From contig NZ_LMFO01000001.1 of the NCBI RefSeq assembly GCF_001426865.1, positions 62,001-126,000 of the forward strand: DNA of 64,000 nt, given 5' to 3'. The notes under the pieces were generated by a model. That model was given only the letters and a program-made list of their open reading frames with translations. It had not been told where the DNA came from and ran no database searches. Positions 8,605-20,380 of the stretch are shown here, in pieces. This DNA is from Paenibacillus sp. Root52. GTDB taxonomy: Bacteria; Bacillota; Bacilli; Paenibacillales; Paenibacillaceae. Both the position numbers and the translations under genes were made by a program. The number at the start of each line of letters is the position of its first letter. Positions within the stretch are counted from its first letter, which is position 1.

Positions 8605-10128
8605 ATGGAACCAACATCTTTAATTTTGTTTGGTGCTACTGGCGATTTAGCCAAAAGAAAAATATATCCTGCACTATATAATTTATACATTGAGCAGAAG
8701 CTTCCAGAATCTTTCTCCTTGATTGGTTTAGGTCGTAGAGAATGGTCTGATGAATTCTTTCAGGCACAAGTGGAAAAGTCGCTTCATGAGTTTTCCAGAC
8801 GCCAAGCTGATCCTGCAAGAGTGAAGTCATTCGTAAAAGCTTTTCGCTACAGTGTATTGAATATAAGCCATAAGGAAGATTATATAAAGTTGTTAGATCT
8901 CGTTCAGAAAAGAGAAGCTGAGCTTAGCATTCCTTCCAACCGTTTGTTTTACCTTTCCGTTGGGCCGGAATTTTTCGAGCCTATTGCGCAGAATATTCAA
9001 GAAAGCGGGTTAGGCTCAACAGAAGGCTGGAAACGGCTTGTTATTGAGAAGCCATTCGGACATGATCTCCAGTCTGCTCGTGATCTTAACCGCAACTTGA
9101 GTGAATCTTTCACTGAAGAAGAAATTTATCGGATTGACCATTATCTGGGTAAACCGATGGTACAACGCCTAGAGACACTGCATCAAAGCAATCCAATCAT
9201 GAAGGCATTGTGGAACAATCGCTACATCTCGAATGTGCAGATTACGGCAAACGAAACAGTAGGTGTAGAGGAACGGGCATCCTACTATGATCATGTAGGT
9301 GCAGTACGTGACATGTTCCAGAATCACATGCTGCAACTGCTGATGATGATGGCGATCCAACTTCCTCACAACAGCACACCGGAAAAAGTAGGCTTGAAGA
9401 AAAAGCATATTATGGAATCGATCTTGCCTTTGCAAAAACAAACGGTTGGAGCAAGCGTGATCCGTGGACAATATGCAGAGGGAAGCATCCAAGGTAAACC
9501 TGTTAATGCTTATACTGCTGAACCAGGTGTAGCTGAGAACACAATGAACGACACGTTCATTGCTGCAAAGTTACAAATTGATGATTTCTTCTGGCGTGGT
9601 GTTCCATTCTACATCCGTACGGGTAAAAGAATGAAGGAGAAATCCACACGCATCGTCATTGAATTCAAAGAACCATCTGGTCAAGCTCATGGAGTCAAGA
9701 GCAACGGCTCCAAACCTAATTTGCTTGTCATTGAGATGAGTCCTGATCAAAGTATGACATTGCAACTGAATGCAAGTGATCCGCAGAATAAGGGAGATTT
9801 TAAGCCAGTGCATATTGATCTTTCGCCTGATCGTGAAGATCTAGCTGAAGCGTATGAGAACTTGATTCACGATGCACTGCATGGTGACCCAACATTCTTC
9901 GCACACTGGGATGAAGTTGAGTTGTCATGGGCTTGGGTGCAGCCAATCTTGGATGCATTTACTGAGAACTTGTTGCCTCTTCACTTATATCCTGCAGGAA
10001 GCTACGGTCCAGCAGAATCGGATGCAATGCTTGCAGCTGAGGGTCACCATTGGTGGTTTGACGAGCCCGCTGATCAGGATATATCATCCGTAACAGATGT
10101 TCCTTTGGCAGTGAATGGCAACCTGTAA
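8605..10128 (+). CDS. zwf: Glucose-6-phosphate 1-dehydrogenase
   Basis: A 507-residue enzyme oxidising glucose-6-phosphate to 6-phosphogluconolactone with NADP+ at the entry of the oxidative pentose-phosphate pathway. The N-terminal Rossmann motif GATGDLAKRK, the substrate motif RIDHYLGK (His catalytic region) and VIEKPFGHD are all present, and length is normal for the family. The ATG at 8605 is chosen because AAGGAG lies 8 bases upstream; a TTG 18 bases earlier would overlap that ribosome site. It is the first gene of a zwf-tal-gnd unit. Confidence 0.96.
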   Translation: MEPTSLILFGATGDLAKRKIYPALYNLYIEQKLPESFSLIGLGRREWSDEFFQAQVEKSLHEFSRRQADPARVKSFVKAFRYSVLNISHKEDYIKLLDLVQKREAELSIPSNRLFYLSVGPEFFEPIAQNIQESGLGSTEGWKRLVIEKPFGHDLQSARDLNRNLSESFTEEEIYRIDHYLGKPMVQRLETLHQSNPIMKALWNNRYISNVQITANETVGVEERASYYDHVGAVRDMFQNHMLQLLMMMAIQLPHNSTPEKVGLKKKHIMESILPLQKQTVGASVIRGQYAEGSIQGKPVNAYTAEPGVAENTMNDTFIAAKLQIDDFFWRGVPFYIRTGKRMKEKSTRIVIEFKEPSGQAHGVKSNGSKPNLLVIEMSPDQSMTLQLNASDPQNKGDFKPVHIDLSPDREDLAEAYENLIHDALHGDPTFFAHWDEVELSWAWVQPILDAFTENLLPLHLYPAGSYGPAESDAMLAAEGHHWWFDEPADQDISSVTDVPLAVNGNL

Positions 10129-10231
10129 TACCTAACCTTACCACATGTATTGAACCAACGAGCCACTTCGATAGGATAGGTTGAACTGGCTCTGTTGGAA
10201 ACTAAAAATCATCTTATGGAGGGAATTAACC

Positions 10232-10897
10232 ATGAAATTTTTCATCGATACAGCAAACTTAGAGGATATCAAAAAAGCATATAAAATTGGTGTACTTTCA
10301 GGCGTAACAACTAACCCATCTTTGGTTGCCAAAGAAGGCATTAAGTTTGAGGATCGCATTGAAGAGATTTTGCGTGAAGTGCCAACGGTTGAGTCCGTAT
10401 CTGCTGAGGTTACTCCAGATGCACTTACTGCAGAAGAGATGATTGCACAAGCGAATGAATTGATCAAAATCAACAATAACGACAAAAACATAACGATTAA
10501 ACTGCCGATGACACTCGCAGGTCTGGAAGCTTGCCGTTATCTGACTGAGAAAGGTGTAAAAACAAACGTTACACTGATTTTCACAGTTAACCAAGCGCTT
10601 TTGGCGGCACGTGCCGGTGCAACTTATGTATCCCCGTTCTTGGGACGTCTGGATGATATCTCAGAAGATGGAGTACAGTTGGTTGCCAAAGTTGCTGAGT
10701 TGTTCCGTACACATAACTTGGATGCACAGATCATTGCGGCATCCGTAAGACATCCGGATCACGTTACGCGTGTAGCTATGGCTGGTGCTCATATTGCTAC
10801 CGTTCCTTTCTCTGTCATTGAGCAGATTTCCAAACACCCACTCACAGATCAAGGTATGGAGAAATTCGCAGCAGACTGGAAAAAAACAGTTCAATAA
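10232..10897 (+). CDS. tal: Transaldolase, short TalC-type
   Basis: A 221-residue transaldolase of the short subfamily that also contains fructose-6-phosphate aldolase. It moves a dihydroxyacetone unit between sugar phosphates in the non-oxidative pentose-phosphate branch. It begins [16 protein letters not shown], with [13 protein letters not shown], the Schiff-base lysine region ITIKLPMT, and TPFLGR-like [12 protein letters not shown]. The start at 10232 follows GGAGGG; an upstream in-frame TTG has no ribosome site. It lies between zwf and gnd, so the role as transaldolase rather than F6P aldolase is favoured by context. Confidence 0.93.
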   Translation: MKFFIDTANLEDIKKAYKIGVLSGVTTNPSLVAKEGIKFEDRIEEILREVPTVESVSAEVTPDALTAEEMIAQANELIKINNNDKNITIKLPMTLAGLEACRYLTEKGVKTNVTLIFTVNQALLAARAGATYVSPFLGRLDDISEDGVQLVAKVAELFRTHNLDAQIIAASVRHPDHVTRVAMAGAHIATVPFSVIEQISKHPLTDQGMEKFAADWKKTVQ

Positions 10898-10944
10898 GGT
10901 CTGACGAGAAGAAAAATATAAAACATGGACTTTGGGAGGACATA

Positions 10945-12363
10945 ATGAGTAAACAACAGATTGGTGTTATTGGATTGGCAGTAATGGGTAAAAACTTGGC
11001 TTTTAATATCGAGAGCAAAGGGTTTTCCGTATCGGTATTTAACCGTTCACCTGAGAAAACGCATGACCTCTTGAAAGAAGCTGAGGGGAAAAACCTAATC
11101 GGTACGTTTTCAATTGAAGAGTTTGTAGCATCTTTGGAATCCCCGCGCAAAATTTTGATCATGGTTCAAGCAGGTAAAGCAACAGATGCAACGATTGAAC
11201 AATTGCTTCCTTACCTAGACCAAGGAGACATTATCATTGATGGTGGTAATGCGTACTTCCCTGATACGCAACGCCGCAGCAAAGAGCTGGAGGAAAAAGG
11301 ATTCCGCTTCATCGGCGCAGGTGTATCCGGTGGTGAAGAAGGCGCATTGAAAGGTCCAGCAATTATGCCAGGTGGACAAGAGAGTGCTTATGCCTTAGTT
11401 GAACCTATCCTGACAGCAATCTCGGCTAAAGTTGGCGATGATGCTTGCAGCACATATATCGGACCAGACGGTGCAGGACACTATGTCAAAATGGTTCACA
11501 ATGGTATCGAATATGGGGATATGCAGTTGATTGGCGAAGCATACCACCTGCTCAAATCCGTATTGAACGTTTCCGTAGAAGAGTTGCATGAAATCTTCAC
11601 AGAATGGAACCAAGGAGAGCTGGATAGCTACCTGATCGAGATTACAGCAGACATCTTCTCCAAATACGATCCAGAAACCGGCAAACCAATGGTAGACGTA
11701 ATCTTGGATGCAGCTGGACAAAAAGGAACAGGTAAATGGACAAGCCAAAGTGCGCTTGATCTCGGCGTACCATTGTCCATGATTACCGAATCAGTATTCT
11801 CCCGTTTCTTGTCTGCGATGAAAGACGAGCGCGTAGCAGCAAGCAAAATTCTGAATGGCCCTGCAACAGAAGCGTTCTCTGGCGACAAAAAAGCATTCAT
11901 TGAGAATGTGCGTAAAGCACTGTTCGCAAGTAAAATCGTATCCTATGCTCAAGGCTTCGCTCAGATGCGTGCTGCATCCGATGAGTACGGCTGGGATCTG
12001 AAATACGGTAGCATCGCTATGATCTTCCGTGGTGGCTGCATCATCCGTTCACAGTTCTTGCAAAACATCAAAGAAGCATATGATAAAGATGCAGCGCTTA
12101 AAAACCTGCTCTTAGATCCATACTTCCAAAACATCGTTGAATCTTACCAAGGCGCATGGCGTGAAGTCGTAGCCGCTGCTGTACAACAAGGAATCCCGGT
12201 TCCTGGCTTCTCCAGCGCACTGTCCTACTACGATAGCTACCGTACAGAGCGTTTGCCTGCAAACCTGTTGCAAGCACAACGTGACTACTTCGGTGCACAC
12301 ACGTTCCAACGCGTGGACAAAGAAGGTTCATTCCACTTCCAATGGATGGACACTAACGAGTAA
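10945..12363 (+). CDS. gnd: 6-phosphogluconate dehydrogenase, decarboxylating
   Basis: A 472-residue homodimeric enzyme that converts 6-phosphogluconate to ribulose-5-phosphate and CO2 with NADP+ or NAD+. The dinucleotide motif [14 protein letters not shown] is at the N-terminus. GGNAYFPDT, the SGGEEGA substrate loop, the catalytic [13 protein letters not shown] and the C-terminal FRGGCIIRS are all intact. GGGAGGAC precedes the ATG. It is the last gene of the operon and is followed by a strong terminator. Confidence 0.97.
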   Translation: MSKQQIGVIGLAVMGKNLAFNIESKGFSVSVFNRSPEKTHDLLKEAEGKNLIGTFSIEEFVASLESPRKILIMVQAGKATDATIEQLLPYLDQGDIIIDGGNAYFPDTQRRSKELEEKGFRFIGAGVSGGEEGALKGPAIMPGGQESAYALVEPILTAISAKVGDDACSTYIGPDGAGHYVKMVHNGIEYGDMQLIGEAYHLLKSVLNVSVEELHEIFTEWNQGELDSYLIEITADIFSKYDPETGKPMVDVILDAAGQKGTGKWTSQSALDLGVPLSMITESVFSRFLSAMKDERVAASKILNGPATEAFSGDKKAFIENVRKALFASKIVSYAQGFAQMRAASDEYGWDLKYGSIAMIFRGGCIIRSQFLQNIKEAYDKDAALKNLLLDPYFQNIVESYQGAWREVVAAAVQQGIPVPGFSSALSYYDSYRTERLPANLLQAQRDYFGAHTFQRVDKEGSFHFQWMDTNE

Positions 12364-12417
12364 TTATATGATATAGATGGAACTTAAAATCAATAAACTC
12401 CATTTATGGATAAATGA

Positions 12418-12471
12418 CATCCTTGTTCCTCATGAGTGTAGACTCATGAAGGAACAAGGATGTTTTTTTTA
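12418..12471 (+). terminator. Intrinsic terminator of zwf-tal-gnd
   Basis: Thirteen-base-pair stem ACATCCTTGTTCC / GGAACAAGGATGT containing an inner CATGAG/CTCATG hairpin, then eight T residues. Confidence 0.95.
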
Positions 12472-12662
12472 TGGTTAAAAACGTGATTGGAGAATGTTTG
12501 AATTTAAGTATCATCAAATTGTAATAAAATGTACGCAACTACTTGAGGTAAATAGATGCGTCGACCCCTTTAACTACGTTATACTCATGTATAGAGGTGA
12601 AAGTTGTCTATTTGATTCAAATAACAACTTATACTTAATTTGACGTGGGGGTTAAGCTTGGC

Positions 12663-13766
12663 ATGTTTGTACTTGTAGGTATATTGTTTTTGCTTGTATA
12701 TGGTTTATTAGTGTTCTACATAGGATGGAGCGGTTGGAGCTGGATGAAGCCTGTTGTGGCAGCCAGATTCCGTTTGCTGTACATCATTGTACTGGTGTTC
12801 CTGTCACTGTCGTTTATTTTGGCGAGAATGTTTGGTAACATTTCATTTTTGAGCATTATAGGTTCATACTGGCTCGCGATTTTCTCTTTGTTATTAATCA
12901 TTTTGCCTGTTGCTCATTTAGTACTTTGGTTACTCCGCTTAACTCGTATTCCAAGACATCACGCACATAAATGGGGTGGTGTAGTTACGCTAATTTTGCT
13001 TCTGTCTACACTAGGTTACGGGATATTTAATGCGTATAGTCCAGTCGTTAGACAGTATAATATCCAGGTGGATAAAAAGGTAGAGGGCATGGATAAGCTC
13101 AAGATCGTGATGGCAGCAGACATGCACTTTGGACTTCTATCAGGCTCAGCTCATGCGAAGCGTATGGTAGAGGAAATTAATGCACTCCAGCCGGATCTCG
13201 TGTTATACCCTGGTGACATTATTGATGATAATCTGGACATGTATCTCAATAGTGGGATTGCAGATATTATTCGTGACATCAAAGCACCTTATGGGGTCTA
13301 CGCTTCCTTGGGTAACCATGATAAGTTTGATGGGCCGATTGAAGATCTCATCGCAGCGTTAGAGAAGAGTGATATGCAAGTATTATACGATGATAAGATT
13401 ATGTTAGATGATAAGATCACGCTTATTGGGCGTAAAGATCGAACAGAGAAGGATCGTGCTGAAGTAGCGACATTGATGCAGGATACAGATCTAAGTAAAC
13501 CGGTGATCATGTTGGATCATCAGCCTTATGATCTGGATATTGCCGAACAGAATAAGGTTGACTTGGTCGTATCCGGTCACACGCATCGAGGACAGATTGC
13601 GCCGGCACAGTTCATTACAGCAGCGATTTACGAGAATGATTGGGGTTATCTGCAAAAAGGTGATATGCATTCCATTGTGACCTCTGGATATGGTTTCTGG
13701 GGACCTCCAATTCGGACAAGCAGTCGCTCTGAGATCGTAGAGATTAACGTAACGTTTAAGCAATAA
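12663..13766 (+). CDS. Membrane-anchored metallophosphoesterase
   Basis: About 367 residues. The first 125 hold four hydrophobic segments (about 2-18, 35-55, 62-85 and 102-120), so the protein is anchored in the membrane. From about residue 145 a calcineurin-like phosphoesterase follows with all metal motifs: ADMHFG (D-x-H), PGDIIDD, GNHDKFD and GHTHRGQ. The family cleaves phosphoesters in lipids, nucleotides or cell-wall precursors; the substrate is not evident. A GTG at 12645 could also start it, but GGGGGT lies about 10 bases before the ATG at 12663. Monocistronic. Confidence 0.88.
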   Translation: MFVLVGILFLLVYGLLVFYIGWSGWSWMKPVVAARFRLLYIIVLVFLSLSFILARMFGNISFLSIIGSYWLAIFSLLLIILPVAHLVLWLLRLTRIPRHHAHKWGGVVTLILLLSTLGYGIFNAYSPVVRQYNIQVDKKVEGMDKLKIVMAADMHFGLLSGSAHAKRMVEEINALQPDLVLYPGDIIDDNLDMYLNSGIADIIRDIKAPYGVYASLGNHDKFDGPIEDLIAALEKSDMQVLYDDKIMLDDKITLIGRKDRTEKDRAEVATLMQDTDLSKPVIMLDHQPYDLDIAEQNKVDLVVSGHTHRGQIAPAQFITAAIYENDWGYLQKGDMHSIVTSGYGFWGPPIRTSSRSEIVEINVTFKQ

Positions 13767-13770
13767 AACC

Positions 13771-13796
13771 AAAGCCCTTCGCTAGAAGGGCTTTTT
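13771..13796 (+). terminator. Intrinsic terminator
   Basis: Stem AAGCCCTTC / GAAGGGCTT with loop GCTA and a T run. Confidence 0.9.
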
Positions 13797-14000
13797 GTAT
13801 ATGTTACATGTACGTAATCCCCTTGGCATACCTCTAGCTCTGTGGCTCGAATAAGATCGAGAGTTCTCCTTGAATTTCTCCCTGTTTGTTCCTTCATTAA
13901 AATGTAAATATTATAAAAGTACATGCCTCTTCAATGTGAAAGGAAAAGTAAATGTTCAATATGAAAAAACATAGAAGACAGACAGTGGCAGGAATTTCTG

Positions 14001-14029
14001 TTGACACCGTTTTCAGCTTGTGATAAATT
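14001..14029 (+). promoter_or_regulatory. Sigma-A promoter of licT-1 with overlapping cre-like site
   Basis: A -35 TTGACA (14001-14006), 17-base spacer and -10 TAAATT (14024-14029). The bases TGACACCGTTTTCA (14002-14015) match 13 of 14 positions of the CcpA cre consensus TGWAANCGNTNWCA and cover the -35. This predicts glucose repression by exclusion of polymerase. The promoter is clear; the cre call is inference. Confidence 0.7.
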
Positions 14030-14036
14030 ATATCCG

Positions 14037-14113
14037 AGGCTTGTTACCGGTAAAGCGGGCAAAACCACTATGGAAATGATTTTATTATTTCTGTTTTGGT
14101 TTTGCCCTTTTTT
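14037..14113 (+). promoter_or_regulatory. RAT antiterminator and overlapping terminator before licT-1
   Basis: The ribonucleic-antiterminator-like element runs from AGGCTTGTTACCG to GCGGGCAAAACC (14038-14066). Its 3' half GGGCAAAACC (14057-14066) is also the left arm of a perfect 10-base-pair terminator stem with GGTTTTGCCC (14098-14107) plus seven T residues. The two structures are mutually exclusive, the hallmark of BglG/SacY/LicT control. It implies autoregulation of licT-1. Confidence 0.9.
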
Positions 14114-14143
14114 ATGTCTCAAAATAAAGCAGGTGGGTCCATT

Positions 14144-14986
14144 ATGATTATCAAACAGATATTTAATAACAATATCGTCAGCACAGTGGATGATAAAAAT
14201 CAGGAATTGCTGATCCTCGGCCGGGGTATCGGATTTAAGTTTAAAGCTGGCGATGAGATTGACGAAGAGCGAATTGAAAAGGTGTTTCGTCTTCAGGATA
14301 CATCGATTTATGAGAGATTCAAATCCATCGTGGCGGAAGTGCCCATTGAAATTCTGCAGGCAACGGATGATATCGTGACGCTTGCGCGGACGCAGCTGAA
14401 TAAAACGATCAGTGACGGAATTTACGTCTCCCTGTCAGATCATATTCATTTTGCCGTTCAGCGGATGGAAAACGGCATGATTACGCGTAATCCACTCTCG
14501 TGGGAAGTACAGCATTTCTATAAGGCAGAGTACGATGTGGCTAGAGAAGCATTAACCTTGCTCAAGGAACGACTGGATATCGAGTTTCCTAAGGATGAAA
14601 TTTGCAATATCGCTTTGCATTTCATTAATGCAGAAGTCAATGATTCAATGAATGATGTCACCCACCTGATGCAGCTGCTTCAGGAGATCATGAATATTAT
14701 CAAATATCACTTTAATGTAGAATTGGATGAAGATAGTGTTAACTATTTCCGGTTCATCACACATTTGAAATATTTCTGTCAGCGGGTCATTACACATTCA
14801 TCACATGATGACGCGGAAGAGTATTTATACGAGGTGGTTCGGAAAAACTATCCGGAAACCTTCAAATGTATTGGTAAGATTGAAGCTTTTATCCATAAGA
14901 ACTATCAGTATGACATGACACATTCGGAGCAGTTATATCTGACGCTCCACTTGGAGCGGTTGATGAAGACCAAGCGAGATAGATAA
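14144..14986 (+). CDS. licT: LicT-type PTS-regulated antiterminator (first copy)
   Basis: A 280-residue BglG-family protein that binds RAT hairpins and stops premature termination. The N-terminal co-antiterminator RNA-binding domain covers residues 1-55 (ILGRGIGFKFKAGD). Two PTS regulation domains follow, with the conserved phospho-histidines at 100, 159 (PRD1), 207 and 269 (PRD2), the same numbering as Bacillus subtilis LicT. Phosphorylation by the beta-glucoside EII is expected to inactivate it and by HPr to activate it. The ATG at 14144 follows AGGTGGG; earlier in-frame codons lie in the terminator. The next gene is its cognate PTS permease. Confidence 0.95.
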   Translation: MIIKQIFNNNIVSTVDDKNQELLILGRGIGFKFKAGDEIDEERIEKVFRLQDTSIYERFKSIVAEVPIEILQATDDIVTLARTQLNKTISDGIYVSLSDHIHFAVQRMENGMITRNPLSWEVQHFYKAEYDVAREALTLLKERLDIEFPKDEICNIALHFINAEVNDSMNDVTHLMQLLQEIMNIIKYHFNVELDEDSVNYFRFITHLKYFCQRVITHSSHDDAEEYLYEVVRKNYPETFKCIGKIEAFIHKNYQYDMTHSEQLYLTLHLERLMKTKRDR

Positions 14987-15043
14987 ATAACACACATCTA
15001 TTGCACCAAACACCAATTGTAGTAACAACAATTGAATACGACT

Positions 15044-15125
15044 GGGCTTGTTACTGTTCAATCAGGCAATACCCGAATGAAATGACGTCAGAAGTCTGCG
15101 TTGTATTCGTTCGGGTATTTTTTAT
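15044..15125 (+). promoter_or_regulatory. RAT antiterminator and terminator before the first PTS gene
   Basis: The RAT-like element GGGCTTGTTACTG...CAGGCAATACCC (15044-15074) overlaps a 10-base-pair terminator stem AATACCCGAA (15068-15077) / TTCGGGTATT (15110-15119) plus T run. It lies between licT-1 and the PTS gene, so LicT gates read-through from licT into the sugar genes. Confidence 0.9.
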
Positions 15126-15149
15126 TGGAAAAATGAGGAGGAGCTCCAT

Positions 15150-18550
<3,401 letters not shown>

Positions 18551-18557
18551 TATGCTG

Positions 18558-18600
18558 GGCGGTTCTTGCATGTCGATGTGCGGCGCAAGAGCCGCCTTTT
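18558..18600 (+). terminator. Intrinsic terminator of the first beta-glucoside unit
   Basis: Twelve-base-pair stem GGCGGTTCTTGC / GCAAGAGCCGCC (one G-U) followed by TTTTG. Confidence 0.85.
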
Positions 18601-18672
18601 GATTATAGCTGAAAAACAATAGCCTCCTAACATGTATGGTGATATACTGTGTTCGTATCGGGGGGGATCTAG

Positions 18673-19239
18673 ATGGATAAACCAATTATTGCAGTCGACA
18701 TGGACGACACCATATGTCAGCTCGTGAAACGCGCCATATATCATAACAACATTAACTTCCCAACACATCCGCTGCGATACGAGGATATGCTTCATTGGGA
18801 CACCTCTCACTTGCGCCACCCAGAGAGTACCCATGATGTATTCTATGGTCGCCCGGGTCTGTTCGAAGAGTTGGAGCTATATGACGAATATGTGGTCGAA
18901 GAGATGGAGAAGTTGAACCAAGCGTATGATCTAATTATCGTGACTGCGGCAGAACCAAGAACAGTGGTAGAGAAGTGGAACTGGCTTCAGAAGCATATGC
19001 CTTTTATTACGGCAGACCAATTTATTACATGCAAAAGAAAATACCTACTTGGCTTCGATCTGTTAATCGATGATGGTGCTCATAACTTAATAGCTGCACA
19101 TGACCTAGGGAGAAAAGTTCTCTGTATTCCTCATCCATGGAACGTGAAAGAACGGGAGCAGTATGGGTTTCCGTTGATGTCCACATGGCATGGAGCGAAA
19201 GAATACATTGATAGAATGCTTGAAACGGTAAACGCCTGA
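18673..19239 (+). CDS. HAD-type 5'-nucleotidase (NT5C-like)
   Basis: A 188-residue haloacid-dehalogenase-fold protein of the 5'(3')-deoxyribonucleotidase type. It has the nucleophile/acid motif VDMDDTICQ at the N-terminus, motif II in IIVTAAEPRT and a late LLIDDGAHNL for magnesium. It would dephosphorylate nucleoside monophosphates in the cytoplasm; the substrate is inferred from the family. GGGGGGA precedes the ATG. It stands alone, convergent with the AraC gene. Confidence 0.8.
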   Translation: MDKPIIAVDMDDTICQLVKRAIYHNNINFPTHPLRYEDMLHWDTSHLRHPESTHDVFYGRPGLFEELELYDEYVVEEMEKLNQAYDLIIVTAAEPRTVVEKWNWLQKHMPFITADQFITCKRKYLLGFDLLIDDGAHNLIAAHDLGRKVLCIPHPWNVKEREQYGFPLMSTWHGAKEYIDRMLETVNA

Positions 19240-19251
19240 TAAACCGTTCTA

Positions 19252-19325
19252 TAAACAGCTGTTGAATAAGTTCACTTTTGATTGCGGTGAATGTTTGGCG
19301 GCATCTCGTCTTCAGGATATGCAAC
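19252..19325 (+). repeat. Degenerate copy of the 210-bp dispersed repeat
   Basis: GTTGAATAAGTTCACTTTTG, a gap, then TGGCGGCATCTCGTCTTC match the left part of the full element at 54623-54834 (same order: CTTTTGATT, TGGCGGCATCTC, CTTC, ATATG). Only the left portion remains. Confidence 0.65.
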
Positions 19326-19373
19326 AACGAACGTCATGAATTATGAACTCTTCCTGAGCGTCTTAGCTGCCGG

Positions 19374-20246
19374 TTAATCTGATGTATAGCTTTTACGATA
19401 CATATGCGGTGTTGTTCCCGTGATTCTTTTGAAGACGGCGTAAAAAGTATCTACATCCCGGTAGCCGACGAGTTCGGCGATCAGGCTGACATTATGTTGT
19501 GAACTCTTTAGGAGTTCACAACTTTTTTGTATACGCAGATATTGAAGGTAAGAACCAAAAGTCTGGCCTGTGTGCTTCAGAAACAACCGTCCAAGGTGCT
19601 TCTCGCTCCAACTGGATATACGGACGAGATCACGTAGACGGATTCGTTCATGAATATGGTGATCCAGGTACCTGAGGACGTGTTCAAAATCATCTGTATT
19701 TGAATGCTTTTGCTTATAATCCTGTTGGTATTGTCGATAAGTCATCACAACCAGCTGGCTGACTAAGGTGAATAACATCGTGGAAGAGCCGGTGTCTAGA
19801 AGAGATGATTCTTTATATAATCTAATCATAATTTCTTCGATCTGCTGAGTATGATCAACGACATGTACATAAGGCATCTGATTGAGTTCTAGTTGCTTGA
19901 GGTGATCGCATATCGCTTGCTCCTGAATGATTGTACTGAGCGTTGAGGTCAGTTCAGCATTAAACAGGCAGTTATAAATAATAAGTGGTGTCACGGATAG
20001 GTTTGGACTGGAAGGCCGAAAGACATGAGGAATACCAATTGGGATAACAAACAGCATACCCTTGTGTACTGGAATGACATCTTCTCCAATATGATGAAAG
20101 CCCTTTCCTTCCGCGACATAACAATACTCTACGAAGTCATGTGCATGGAACGGGGCATCAAAATTCTCCGAGCATCGATTCACAAATAATTTAAGATTGT
20201 TGTTTAAAAAGGTTTCACTTCTAAATAGCTCAATCGCTGATTTCAT
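19374..20246 (-). CDS. AraC-family regulator beside alpha-L-rhamnosidase
   Basis: A 290-residue regulator. An N-terminal cupin sensor (HDFVEYCYVAEGKGFHHIGE) is followed by the two-helix-turn-helix AraC domain at about 185-285 (LRDLVRISSWSEKHLGRLFL, LIAELVGYRDVDTFYAVFKR). The ATG at 20246 follows TTGAGG; a TTG five codons earlier would lie inside that ribosome site. It is divergent from the GH78 gene over tandem 16-base repeats, so it is probably the rhamnoside-responsive activator of that gene. Confidence 0.9.
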   Translation of the reverse strand: MKSAIELFRSETFLNNNLKLFVNRCSENFDAPFHAHDFVEYCYVAEGKGFHHIGEDVIPVHKGMLFVIPIGIPHVFRPSSPNLSVTPLIIYNCLFNAELTSTLSTIIQEQAICDHLKQLELNQMPYVHVVDHTQQIEEIMIRLYKESSLLDTGSSTMLFTLVSQLVVMTYRQYQQDYKQKHSNTDDFEHVLRYLDHHIHERIRLRDLVRISSWSEKHLGRLFLKHTGQTFGSYLQYLRIQKSCELLKSSQHNVSLIAELVGYRDVDTFYAVFKRITGTTPHMYRKSYTSD

Positions 20247-20266
20247 ATGTAACAACCTCAATTCAT

Positions 20267-20304
20267 GACCGAATTACCGGGTGAATTTGACCGAATCACC
20301 GGGT
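20267..20304 (+). promoter_or_regulatory. Tandem AraC-type operator
   Basis: Two direct 16-base repeats, GACCGAATTACCGGGT (20267-20282) and GACCGAATCACCGGGT (20289-20304), differ by one base. Their starts are 22 bp apart, two helical turns. The second abuts the -35 region of a promoter with -10 TATAAT at 20325-20330, the standard layout for an AraC activator. Confidence 0.85.
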
Positions 20305-20380
20305 ATGATCTCGTATAGGATCGATATAATTATAGCGTAAGACAGAATATGAAACCACGATGGAAAGGGATGTTTCTCTT

